A stretch of DNA of 5,631 nt from CAZYBG01 sp964645155 (GTDB lineage Bacteria; Pseudomonadota; Alphaproteobacteria; Rhodobacterales; Rhodobacteraceae). Made by a program: the position numbers and the translations under genes. The stretch spans positions 1 through 5,631 of the forward strand of contig CAZYBG010000158.1 in assembly GCA_964645155.1 (NCBI GenBank), read 5' to 3'. Of the stretch, positions 1 through 5,631 are shown piece after piece (the first letter of the stretch is position 1; each line of letters starts with the position of its first letter). Under the pieces are notes generated by a model. That model was not told where the DNA came from. It made no database searches and saw only the letters and a program-made list of their open reading frames with translations.

Positions 1-208
1 GAACGGCGACCTCTCCACCGTGATGAGCCCGCGGACCGTCATCGCCTGGGCGCAGAACGCCGAGATCTTCCGCGACCTCGGCTACGCCTTCCGGCTGACC
101 TTCCTCAACAAGTGCGACGAGCTCGAGCGGCAGACGGTGGCCGAGTTCTACCAGCGCTGCTTCGACGAGGAACTTCCCGAAAGCGCGGCGGCGCAGGCGA
201 TGCGGTGA
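1..208 (+). CDS. cobS: Cobaltochelatase subunit CobS, C-terminal end (partial)
   Basis: The frame is open from base 2 and gives the last 68 residues before a TGA at 206-208; the start lies upstream of the window. CobS is the AAA+ ATPase subunit of the aerobic, cytoplasmic cobaltochelatase CobNST. With CobT it forms a chaperone-like ring that uses ATP to drive CobN insertion of cobalt into hydrogenobyrinic acid a,c-diamide. What is visible is the stretch NGDLSTVMSPRTVIAWAQNA followed by FRLTFLNKCDELER and then an EFYQRCF helix, which I recognise as the conserved CobS C-terminus. The SPRT segment corresponds to the sensor-2 region after the AAA+ core. Walker A and B lie upstream and cannot be checked. 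An adjacent cobT on the same strand strongly supports the call. MoxR-type AAA+ proteins also pair with VWA proteins, but the sequence and the neighbour fit CobS better. Confidence 0.93.
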   Translation, partial: NGDLSTVMSPRTVIAWAQNAEIFRDLGYAFRLTFLNKCDELERQTVAEFYQRCFDEELPESAAAQAMR

Positions 209-250
209 GGGATCGGCACACAAACGGGGCCGCAGAAGACAGACGGCGTG

Positions 251-271
251 CGGCGCTCGAAGAAAGCGCCG
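251..271 (+). other. Hairpin in the cobS-cobT intergenic gap
   Basis: A perfect 7-bp inverted repeat (CGGCGCT at 251-257, AGCGCCG at 265-271) encloses a 7-nt loop in the 95-nt gap between cobS and cobT. No T-run follows, so it does not look like an intrinsic terminator. It could be a processing or stabilising stem that sets the CobS:CobT ratio, or chance in GC-rich DNA. The rest of the gap shows no promoter or ribosome binding site that I can support. Confidence 0.3.
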
Positions 272-303
272 GACAAGCCGTGCAGCGGTGGTTGCGCCGC
301 TAA

Positions 304-2181
304 ATGACCAAGCCCACCGACAACCCTGCCGACCCGTTCAAGAAGGCGCTGGCCGAGGCCACCAAGGTCATGGCCGACGACGCCGACCTGACGGTGACCT
401 ATTCGGTCGACCCACCGGGGATGACCCCGGATTCGGTGCGCCTGCCGCAGGTCTCGCGCCGGATGACGCGGGACGAGGTGCTGATCGCGCGCGGAACTGC
501 GGATGCCTTCGCGCTGCGCCACAAGTTCCACGACGCGAAGGTCAATGCCCGCTACGAGCCGCAGGGCCAGATGGCGCGCGACCTCTACGACGCGATGGAG
601 ACGGCGCGCTGCGAGGCAATGGGCGCGCGCGAGATGCCGGGCACGGCGGGCAACATCGACGCCAAGATCGGCGCCGAGGCCGAGCGCAAGGGCTACGGCC
701 AGATCCGCGAGCGCGCCGAGGCGCCGCTGGCGCAGGCGGCTGGCTATCTTGTCCGCCAGATCGCGACCGGGCGCGACCTGCCCCGGGCCGCCGCCAATGT
801 CGCGGAGCTCTGGCGCGGCTTCATCGAGAGCGCCGCGGCCGGCACGCTCCAGGGCGTCGAGGGCAGCCTGGCCGACCAGGCCGCCTTCGCCCGTCTCGCC
901 CGGCGGGTGATCCAGGATCTGGGCTACGGCGACCAGCTCGGCGACGACCCCGATGCCGAGGACGAGAGCGAGGGCGACAACGAGCAGGAGGAGAAGGACG
1001 AGGAGAGCCCCGACAGCTCCGGCGACGACGAGGCCGACCAGGACGAGGCCGAGACCGACCCCGACGACACGCAGCAGAGCGAGGAGTCGAGCCAGGCGCA
1101 GGTCACCGTCGACGACATGGCCGATGTCGAGTTCGACGAGGACGCCGAGATGCCCGAGGGCGAGGCGCCGCTCGAGCCGCCGCCGCCTGCCCCGCATTCC
1201 GATGCCGACCCGAACTACGAGGTCTACGCCAGCGCGTTCGACGAGGAGATCGCGGCCGAGGACCTCGCCGAGCCGGCCGAGCTGGAGCGGCTGCGCGCCT
1301 ATCTCGACCAGCAGCTCGAACCGCTGAAGGGCGCTGTCGGGCGGCTTGCCAACAAGCTGCAGCGCCGGCTCCAGGCGCAGCAGAGCCGGAGCTGGGAGTT
1401 CGACCGCGAGGAAGGTATCCTCGATGCCGGCCGGCTTGCCCGCGTGGTCGCGAACCCGACCACGCCGCTGTCCTTCAAGGTGGAGAAGGATACCGAGTTC
1501 CGCGATACGATCGTGACGCTTCTCCTCGACAACTCGGGCTCGATGCGAGGGCGTCCGATCTCGATCGCCGCGATCTGCGCCGACGTGCTGGCGCGCACGC
1601 TCGAGCGCTGCGACGTGAAGGTCGAGATCCTCGGCTTCACCACGCGCGCCTGGAAGGGCGGGCAGAGCCGCGAGGCCTGGCTGCAGGCCGGGCGGCCGCT
1701 GACGCCCGGGCGGCTGAACGACCTGCGCCACATCGTCTACAAGAGTGCCGACGCGCCCTGGCGGCGGGTGCGCGACAATCTGGGCCTGATGATGAAGGAG
1801 GGGCTCCTGAAGGAGAACATCGACGGCGAGGCGCTGGAATGGGCGCATCGCCGGATGACCCGCCGCCCCGAGGCGCGCAAGATCCTGATGGTGATCTCGG
1901 ACGGCGCGCCGGTCGACGATTCCACGCTCAGCGTGAACCCCGCGAACTACCTCGAGAAGCACCTGCGCGACGTGATCGCCATGGTCGAGAAGCGCAAGGC
2001 GGTGGAGCTGATCGCGATCGGCATCGGCCACGACGTGACGCGCTACTACCAGCGCGCGGTGACGATCACCGATGTCGAGCAGCTTGCCGGCGCGATGACC
2101 GAGCAGCTGGCCAGCCTGTTCGACGCCGATCCGCGGGCGCGGGCGCGGTTCCTCGGCATCGGCAGGGTCGCGGCGCGGTAG
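304..2181 (+). CDS. cobT: Cobaltochelatase subunit CobT (VWA domain)
   Basis: CobT (625 aa, close to the ~630 aa usual for the family) is the third subunit of the cytoplasmic aerobic cobaltochelatase. It assembles with the CobS AAA+ ring and activates CobN to insert cobalt during adenosylcobalamin synthesis, analogous to BchD/ChlD in magnesium chelatase. The N-terminal domain (about 1-205) opens with the family-typical DNPADPFKKALAEATKVM. Residues 210-291 are an acidic linker in which nearly half the residues are Asp or Glu and only one is basic, followed by a Pro run at 292-295. The C-terminal VWA domain (about 395-615) carries the MIDAS motif DNSGSM at 409-414, a conserved GFTTRAW at 444-450 that likely supplies the MIDAS threonine, and ISDGAP at 531-536. 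The start at 304 is fixed by an in-frame TAA at 301-303 and by the conserved N-terminus, although no clear Shine-Dalgarno precedes it. It lies 95 nt after cobS and 4 nt before a methyltransferase gene, so one operon is likely. Confidence 0.96.
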   Translation: MTKPTDNPADPFKKALAEATKVMADDADLTVTYSVDPPGMTPDSVRLPQVSRRMTRDEVLIARGTADAFALRHKFHDAKVNARYEPQGQMARDLYDAMETARCEAMGAREMPGTAGNIDAKIGAEAERKGYGQIRERAEAPLAQAAGYLVRQIATGRDLPRAAANVAELWRGFIESAAAGTLQGVEGSLADQAAFARLARRVIQDLGYGDQLGDDPDAEDESEGDNEQEEKDEESPDSSGDDEADQDEAETDPDDTQQSEESSQAQVTVDDMADVEFDEDAEMPEGEAPLEPPPPAPHSDADPNYEVYASAFDEEIAAEDLAEPAELERLRAYLDQQLEPLKGAVGRLANKLQRRLQAQQSRSWEFDREEGILDAGRLARVVANPTTPLSFKVEKDTEFRDTIVTLLLDNSGSMRGRPISIAAICADVLARTLERCDVKVEILGFTTRAWKGGQSREAWLQAGRPLTPGRLNDLRHIVYKSADAPWRRVRDNLGLMMKEGLLKENIDGEALEWAHRRMTRRPEARKILMVISDGAPVDDSTLSVNPANYLEKHLRDVIAMVEKRKAVELIAIGIGHDVTRYYQRAVTITDVEQLAGAMTEQLASLFDADPRARARFLGIGRVAAR

Positions 2182-2185
2182 GCCG

Positions 2186-2791
2186 GTGGAGCCCCGGCCC
2201 CGCCTTCTCAATGTCGGCGGCGGGCCTGCCGGCATCGCGGTCCCGCCATGGTATGCCGGCTTCGAGCACCTGCGGCTCGACATCGACCCCGCCGCGCGGC
2301 CGGACATCCTCTGCGATGCGCGACGGCTCGACATCCTGCCCGGCGGCGGGTTCGACGCGATCTACTGCTCGCACAATCTGGAGCACTACCATGCGCACGA
2401 GGTGGCGCAGGTGCTCGCCGGCTTCCTGCACATGCTGAAGCCGGACGGCTTCGCAGAGATCAGGGTGCCGGACCTCGAGGCGGTGGCGCGGATCTGGGTC
2501 GAGCGCGGGATGGACATCGAGGACACGCTCTATACCTCGCCGATGGGGCCGGTCCGGCTGCGCGACGTGTTCTACGGCTACGGACCGCAGATCGAGCGGT
2601 CCGGACAGGACTTCTACGCCCACCGCACCGGCTTCACCCAACGCTCGCTTGCCGGCGCGCTGACCGCGGCGGGCTTTCACACCATCGTCCGCCGGCCGGG
2701 CCGCGCCTTCGAGCTGCACGTGGCGGCGTTCCGCGCCGCGCCCGGCACCCGGCAGCGGGCGACCCTCGGCCTCCGCCTCGCGCCGTCCTGA
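2186..2791 (+). CDS. Class I SAM-dependent methyltransferase, substrate unknown
   Basis: This 201-aa soluble protein has a minimal Rossmann-type methyltransferase fold (Methyltransf_11-like). Motif I is a glycine-rich loop, LLNVGGGPAG at 7-16. The acidic strand-2 end is LDID at 31-34, followed by PDILCDAR at 39-46, a pattern common in this subgroup. The motif IV region is FDAIYCSHNLEHY at 56-68, and a typical LKPDGF turn sits at 84-89, leading to RVPDL at 93-97. A C-terminal HRTGFT segment precedes the last helix and strand. The GTG start lies 4 nt after the cobT stop with no good SD, and no other start precedes motif I in this frame, which suggests translation coupled to cobT. The substrate cannot be told from sequence. 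It does not resemble the canonical corrin methyltransferases (CobI/J/L/M or CobA), which have a different fold, so a role in cobalamin synthesis would be inference from position only. Confidence 0.85.
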   Translation: MEPRPRLLNVGGGPAGIAVPPWYAGFEHLRLDIDPAARPDILCDARRLDILPGGGFDAIYCSHNLEHYHAHEVAQVLAGFLHMLKPDGFAEIRVPDLEAVARIWVERGMDIEDTLYTSPMGPVRLRDVFYGYGPQIERSGQDFYAHRTGFTQRSLAGALTAAGFHTIVRRPGRAFELHVAAFRAAPGTRQRATLGLRLAPS

Positions 2792-2802
2792 ACCACCCGG
2801 CA

Positions 2803-2832
2803 TTGTGAGCGGGCGCGACGCGGTGCTATGCC
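2803..2832 (+). promoter_or_regulatory. Candidate sigma-70 promoter for the Xaa-Pro aminopeptidase gene
   Basis: TTGTGA at 2803-2808 and TATGCC at 2827-2832 are 18 nt apart in the short gap after the methyltransferase gene. The -35 matches the consensus at 4 of 6 positions and the -10 at 3 of 6, typical of the loose promoters in GC-rich alphaproteobacteria. A transcript from here would begin around 2839, downstream of the alternative ATG at 2828, which fits the start at 2864. This is inferred from pattern only. Confidence 0.4.
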
Positions 2833-2853
2833 CGGCCGACCGACCCCGCCCGC

Positions 2854-2859
2854 AGGAGG
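2854..2859 (+). promoter_or_regulatory. Strong Shine-Dalgarno that decides the aminopeptidase start
   Basis: A perfect AGGAGG lies 4 nt before the ATG at 2864. The alternative in-frame ATG at 2828, which would add 12 residues rich in Pro and Gly, has no SD and overlaps the candidate -10 element. The start at 2864 is therefore preferred. Confidence 0.75.
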
Positions 2860-2863
2860 CGCC

Positions 2864-4669
2864 ATGTTCCAGAGCTTCGAGCCGACGACCCGCCCCGAGC
2901 AGGGGCCGCCGCGGCTGGCGCAGCTGCGCGAGGCGCTGCGCAGGGCGGGGCATGACGGCTTCCTCGTGCCGCGCGCGGATGCGCACCAGGGCGAATACGT
3001 GGCGCCGGCCGACGAGCGGCTGTCCTGGCTGACCGGCTTCACCGGCTCGGCCGGCCTCTGCGCCGTCCTCGCCGACCGGGCGGCGATCTTCGTCGACGGC
3101 CGCTACCGCGTGCAGGTCAAGGCGCAGGTCGATACCGCCGTCTTCACGCCGGTCAACTGGCCCGAGACGAAGCCGGGCGAGTGGCTGCGCGCCGGGCTGC
3201 CCGCCGGCGGCCGGGTCGGCTACGACCCCTGGCTCCACACCGCCGAGGAGATCGCGACGATCGAGAAGGCGCTGGCGGGAAGCGGCGTGACCCTCGCCGC
3301 CACGGCGAACTTCGTCGACGCGATCTGGGACGACCGGCCGGCCCCGCCGCGGGAGCCCGTCGAGATCTTCCCCGAGGCGATCGCGGGCCTGTCCGCCGCC
3401 GCCAAGCGCGCCGCGGCGGCCGAGGCGCTTAAGACCGCCGGCCAGTCGGCGGCGGTGCTGACCCTGCCCGACGGGATCAACTGGCTTCTGAACATCCGCG
3501 GCGCCGACATCCCGCGTAACCCGATCGCGCAGGCGAACGCGATCCTGCACCAGGATGGCCGCCTGGCGCTGTTCATCCACGCCGCGAAGCTCGACGCCGC
3601 GGTACGCGCCCATCTCGGCCCCGAGGTGACGGTCGCCGCCCCCGATGCGTTCGAGGCGCATCTCGGCCGGCTCCGGGGCAAGGTCCGGATCGACAGGGCA
3701 TCGGCGCCGGTCGCCGCCTCGTCGATCGTCGCGGAAGCGGGCGCCGAGGTGGTCTGGGAGCGCGACCCGACGGTCCTGCCCAAGGCCCGCAAGACCCCGG
3801 CCGAGATCGCCGCGACGACCGAGGCGCATCTGCGCGACGGGGCCGCGATGGTCGAGTTCCTCGCCTGGCTCGACGCCGAGGCGCCGAAGGGCGGCCTGAC
3901 CGAGATCGACGTGGTCAGAAGGCTGGAAGGCTTCCGCCGGGCCACAAACGCGCTGCGCGAGATCAGCTTCGAGACGATCTGCGGCGCCGGCCCGAACGGC
4001 GCGATCGTGCACTACCGCGTGACGACCGGGACGAACCGCCCGATCCGGCCGGGCGAACTGCTGCTGGTGGATTCGGGCGGGCAGTACATCGACGGCACGA
4101 CCGACATCACCCGCACCGTCGCGGTGGGCGAGGTCGGCCGTGAGGAGAAGGAGTGCTTCACCCGCGTCCTGCAGGGCATGATCGCGGTCAGCCGCCTGCG
4201 CTGGCCGACCGGCCTTGCCGGGATGCATCTCGACGCGCTCGCCCGCTACCCGCTCTGGCTTGCCGGGCAGGACTACGACCACGGCACCGGCCATGGCGTC
4301 GGCGTCTACCTGTCGGTGCACGAGGGGCCGGCGCGGATCGCGCGTGTCTCGGACGTGCCGCTGGAGCCCGGCATGATCCTCTCGAACGAGCCCGGCTACT
4401 ACCGCGAGGGCGCCTTCGGCATCCGGATCGAGAACCTCGTCGTGGTCGAGCCGGCGCCACCCCTTGCCGGCGCGGATGCACGCGAGATGCTGGCGTTTCG
4501 CACCCTGACCTTCGTGCCGATCGACCGGCGGCTGATCCTGCGCGCAGAGCTTGCGCCGGCCGAGGCAGGATGGCTCGACGCCTACCACGCCGAGGTGCGG
4601 GCGAAACTGGCGCCGCGCCTCTCCGAGGGCGGCCGCGCCTGGCTCGACGCGGCGACGCGCCCGCTCTGA
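2864..4669 (+). CDS. Xaa-Pro aminopeptidase, M24B family (aminopeptidase P type)
   Basis: This 601-aa enzyme is predicted to remove the N-terminal residue from peptides with proline in position 2, in the cytoplasm, using a dinuclear metal site (usually Mn2+). The length and order fit the three-domain form related to eukaryotic XPNPEP1. A first creatinase-like domain (about 15-145) carries LSWLTGFTGSAG at 53-64. A second creatinase-like domain spans about 150-305, and the catalytic pita-bread domain about 310-535. A short C-terminal M24_C region includes LTFVPIDRRLI. All five expected metal ligands are present: Asp403 (VDSGGQY), Asp414 (TTDITRT), His477 (GTGHGVG), Glu509 (SNEPGYY) and Glu523 (GIRIEN). 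A second conserved His486 lies in SVHEGP. No signal peptide or membrane segment is seen. The 2864 start is chosen for its AGGAGG; an ATG at 2828 would give 613 aa. It begins 72 nt after the methyltransferase and probably has its own promoter. Functional linkage to either neighbour is not indicated. Confidence 0.93.
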   Translation: MFQSFEPTTRPEQGPPRLAQLREALRRAGHDGFLVPRADAHQGEYVAPADERLSWLTGFTGSAGLCAVLADRAAIFVDGRYRVQVKAQVDTAVFTPVNWPETKPGEWLRAGLPAGGRVGYDPWLHTAEEIATIEKALAGSGVTLAATANFVDAIWDDRPAPPREPVEIFPEAIAGLSAAAKRAAAAEALKTAGQSAAVLTLPDGINWLLNIRGADIPRNPIAQANAILHQDGRLALFIHAAKLDAAVRAHLGPEVTVAAPDAFEAHLGRLRGKVRIDRASAPVAASSIVAEAGAEVVWERDPTVLPKARKTPAEIAATTEAHLRDGAAMVEFLAWLDAEAPKGGLTEIDVVRRLEGFRRATNALREISFETICGAGPNGAIVHYRVTTGTNRPIRPGELLLVDSGGQYIDGTTDITRTVAVGEVGREEKECFTRVLQGMIAVSRLRWPTGLAGMHLDALARYPLWLAGQDYDHGTGHGVGVYLSVHEGPARIARVSDVPLEPGMILSNEPGYYREGAFGIRIENLVVVEPAPPLAGADAREMLAFRTLTFVPIDRRLILRAELAPAEAGWLDAYHAEVRAKLAPRLSEGGRAWLDAATRPL

Positions 4670-4671
4670 CA

Positions 4672-4700
4672 TGGACCTGTCGCACGGGGCGGGCTAGGTA
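4672..4700 (+). promoter_or_regulatory. Weak candidate promoter for the DUF427 gene
   Basis: TGGACC at 4672-4677 (4 of 6 matches to TTGACA) is separated by 17 nt from TAGGTA at 4695-4700, inside the 53-nt gap between the aminopeptidase and DUF427 genes. The -10 match is poor. The GCTAGG context resembles the GCTATG at the candidate -10 before the aminopeptidase gene. Read-through from upstream is equally possible. Confidence 0.28.
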
Positions 4701-4722
4701 CAGCGGCAACGGGAGAGAGCAC

Positions 4723-5064
4723 ATGGCCGACCACATCACGATCCGCAAGGCCCCCGGCACCTGGGTGGTGCGCGCCGGCGGCGCCGTCATCGGCGAGACG
4801 ACCGAGGCGCTGGAACTGACCGAAGGCAGCTATCCGCCGGTGATCTATTTCCCGCGCGAGGCCATCGCGATGGCGTTTCTCGAGCGGACGCCGACGGCGA
4901 CGACCTGCCCCTGGAAGGGCGCGGCGAGCTACTATTCCGTCGTCGCCAACGGCGCGACGATCCGCGATGCGGCCTGGTCCTACGAGGCGCCGAAGGACGA
5001 TGTCGCGCGCATCCGCGGGCACCTCGCCTTCTACCCCGACCGCGCCACCGTCGAGCAGCTGTGA
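4723..5064 (+). CDS. DUF427 domain-containing protein
   Basis: This 113-aa soluble protein belongs to the DUF427 family (Pfam name NTP_transf_9), whose biochemical role I do not know to be established; the Pfam name should not be taken as proof of nucleotidyltransferase activity. The domain fills the whole protein. Diagnostic motifs are YFPRE at 42-46, FLERT at 52-56, the signature TTCPWKGAASYY at 60-71, and AAWSYEAP at 83-90, followed by a C-terminal FYPDR at 103-107. The conserved Cys62, Trp64, Lys65 and Tyr70/71 are the best candidates for functional residues. There is no signal peptide or membrane segment. The ATG at 4723 has a good SD (GGGAGAG at 4711-4717, 5-nt spacing) and begins the family's usual N-terminus. 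The reading frame stays open about 570 nt further upstream inside the aminopeptidase gene, but only as an overlapping shadow. It sits alone between a peptidase gene and gap, so context gives no functional clue. Confidence 0.9.
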   Translation: MADHITIRKAPGTWVVRAGGAVIGETTEALELTEGSYPPVIYFPREAIAMAFLERTPTATTCPWKGAASYYSVVANGATIRDAAWSYEAPKDDVARIRGHLAFYPDRATVEQL

Positions 5065-5076
5065 GCCGCCCCAGGG

Positions 5077-5105
5077 TTGCGGCCCCCGCGGCGCGGCGGT
5101 AACGC
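5077..5105 (+). promoter_or_regulatory. Candidate promoter for gap
   Basis: TTGCGG at 5077-5082 and TAACGC at 5100-5105 are 17 nt apart in the 93-nt gap before the GAPDH gene. Matches to consensus are partial (3 of 6 and 2 of 6), so this is only the best candidate seen. Transcription from it would start near 5112 and give a leader of roughly 45 nt containing the palindrome at 5123-5138. Confidence 0.28.
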
Positions 5106-5122
5106 TGGCGCAACGTCAATCC

Positions 5123-5138
5123 GCCCCCGCGCGGGGGC
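5123..5138 (+). repeat. Perfect 16-nt GC palindrome in the gap leader
   Basis: GCCCCCGCGCGGGGGC equals its own reverse complement. In RNA it could form a 6-bp all-GC stem with a GCGC loop, ending 4 nt before the gap Shine-Dalgarno (AGAGGAG, 5143-5149). No T-run follows, so it is not a typical intrinsic terminator. It may be an operator, a 5' UTR stem, or chance in very GC-rich DNA. Its left arm GCCCCCGCG also occurs at 5082-5090. Confidence 0.5.
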
Positions 5139-5157
5139 CGAGAGAGGAGTGCTTGGG

Positions 5158-5631
5158 ATGGCCGTGAAGGTGGCGATCAACGGGTTCGGTCGGATCGGGC
5201 GCAACGTGCTGCGCGCCGTCATCGAGTCGGGGCGCACCGACATCGAGGTGGTGGCGATCAACGACCTCGGACCGGTCGAGACGAATGCGCATCTGCTGCG
5301 CTACGACAGCGTGCACGGCCGCTTCCCGGCCGAGGTGACGACGGGCGAGGACTGGATCGACGTGGGCCGCGGCCGGATGACGGTGACGGCGATGAAGAAC
5401 CCCGCCGACCTGCCCTGGACCGATGTCGACATCGTGCTGGAATGCACCGGCATCTTCACCTCGAAGGAGAAGGCGCAGCCGCATCTCGAGAACGGCTCGA
5501 AGCGGGTGCTGATCTCGGCCCCCGGCGAGGGGGCCGACAAGACGGTCGTCTACGGCGTGAACCACGACGTGCTGACCGGCGCCGACATCGTCGTCTCGAA
5601 CGCCTCCTGCACGACGAACTGCCTCGCGCCG
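5158..5631 (+). CDS. gap: Type I glyceraldehyde-3-phosphate dehydrogenase, N-terminal part (partial)
   Basis: The first 158 codons are present out of roughly 333 expected; the gene continues beyond the window. The cytoplasmic tetrameric enzyme converts glyceraldehyde 3-phosphate, phosphate and NAD(P)+ to 1,3-bisphosphoglycerate, acting in glycolysis and, in reverse, in gluconeogenesis or the Calvin cycle. The Rossmann domain shows INGFGRIGR at 7-15 and INDLG at 34-38, where Asp36 is at the position that binds the adenosine ribose and favours NAD+. YDSVHGRFP follows at 49-57, then ECTGIFTSKE and ISAPGEGADKTVVYGVNHD. The catalytic Cys151 lies in SNASCTTN, seven codons before the window ends. 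The ATG at 5158 has a good SD (AGAGGAG at 5143-5149, 8-nt spacing) and the family's normal N-terminus. Erythrose-4-phosphate dehydrogenase is a close relative but normally has Glu where Asp36 stands. Cofactor choice cannot be settled without the C-terminal half. Confidence 0.96.
   Translation, partial: MAVKVAINGFGRIGRNVLRAVIESGRTDIEVVAINDLGPVETNAHLLRYDSVHGRFPAEVTTGEDWIDVGRGRMTVTAMKNPADLPWTDVDIVLECTGIFTSKEKAQPHLENGSKRVLISAPGEGADKTVVYGVNHDVLTGADIVVSNASCTTNCLAP

Noticed and set aside
924..1118. Serine-rich minus-strand ORF
   Set aside because: It is the reverse complement of the Asp/Glu codon run encoding the CobT acidic linker, which produces Ser-rich antisense translation.
304..2181. CobT as magnesium chelatase subunit BchD/ChlD
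   Set aside because: There is no N-terminal AAA+-like domain, the N-terminus is typical of CobT, and the adjacent upstream gene is cobS.
148..2334. 728-codon open frame on the minus strand, antisense to cobT
   Set aside because: It lies entirely opposite well-recognised cobS, cobT and methyltransferase coding sequence. Its protein is low-complexity, rich in Arg, Leu, Gly and Val, with no recognisable domain. Long antisense frames are expected in GC-rich genes with G/C third positions.
288..2438. 716-codon + strand frame overlapping cobT
   Set aside because: It is an out-of-frame reading of cobT, with Arg/Ala/Gly-rich shadow composition and no motifs.
2066..4672. 868-codon open frame on the minus strand, antisense to the aminopeptidase
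   Set aside because: It mirrors the M24 aminopeptidase and methyltransferase genes, which have intact family motifs. The translation is Arg/Asp/Gly-rich without domains.
4153..4722. N-terminal extension of DUF427 in the same frame
   Set aside because: The frame is open for about 570 nt upstream of the DUF427 ATG, but this is shadow sequence inside the aminopeptidase gene. The ATG at 4723 has a good SD and starts the normal family N-terminus.
5065..5157. Intrinsic terminator after the DUF427 gene
   Set aside because: GC-rich inverted repeats occur here, but no T-run follows any of them, and the palindrome lies immediately before the gap SD.
1..5631. Mobile element, CRISPR array, tRNA or novel defence system
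   Set aside because: No transposase, integrase, terminal repeats, spaced direct repeats or tRNA-like structures were seen. The window is filled by six recognisable co-directional genes.

Overview
The window looks like an ordinary housekeeping stretch from a high-GC alphaproteobacterium, most likely of the Rhodobacterales (Paracoccaceae/Roseobacteraceae). The reasons are the strong G/C preference at third codon positions, the aerobic CobS/CobT pair, and a GAPDH and a DUF427 protein whose sequences look like those I know from that order. The placement is by pattern recognition only; no search was run. All six genes read on the + strand and are tightly packed.

Region 1 (1-2791) is a cobalamin-linked block. 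It holds the last 68 codons of cobS (AAA+ subunit of the aerobic cobaltochelatase) and, after a 95-nt gap with a small hairpin, a complete cobT (VWA-domain subunit, 625 aa). Four nucleotides after cobT comes a GTG-started class I SAM-dependent methyltransferase of unknown substrate (201 aa). CobS and CobT together power insertion of cobalt into hydrogenobyrinic acid a,c-diamide by CobN, which is not in the window. The methyltransferase is probably co-transcribed and translationally coupled with cobT, but nothing in its sequence ties it to cobalamin chemistry.

Region 2 (2792-4669) is a three-domain M24 Xaa-Pro aminopeptidase (601 aa from the preferred start at 2864). It has all five metal ligands, its own strong Shine-Dalgarno sequence and a plausible promoter.

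Region 3 (4670-5064) is a small DUF427-family protein (113 aa) with its own SD and a weak promoter candidate. Region 4 (5065-5631) is a GC-rich leader carrying a perfect 16-nt palindrome, followed by the first 158 codons of a type I glyceraldehyde-3-phosphate dehydrogenase gene. That gene runs off the window just after its catalytic cysteine.

I saw no mobile element, CRISPR array, tRNA, rRNA or defence system, and no convincing evidence of a novel system. The items worth a second look are modest: the methyltransferase coupled to cobT, two starts without an SD, the palindrome in the gap leader, and the uncharacterised DUF427 gene.
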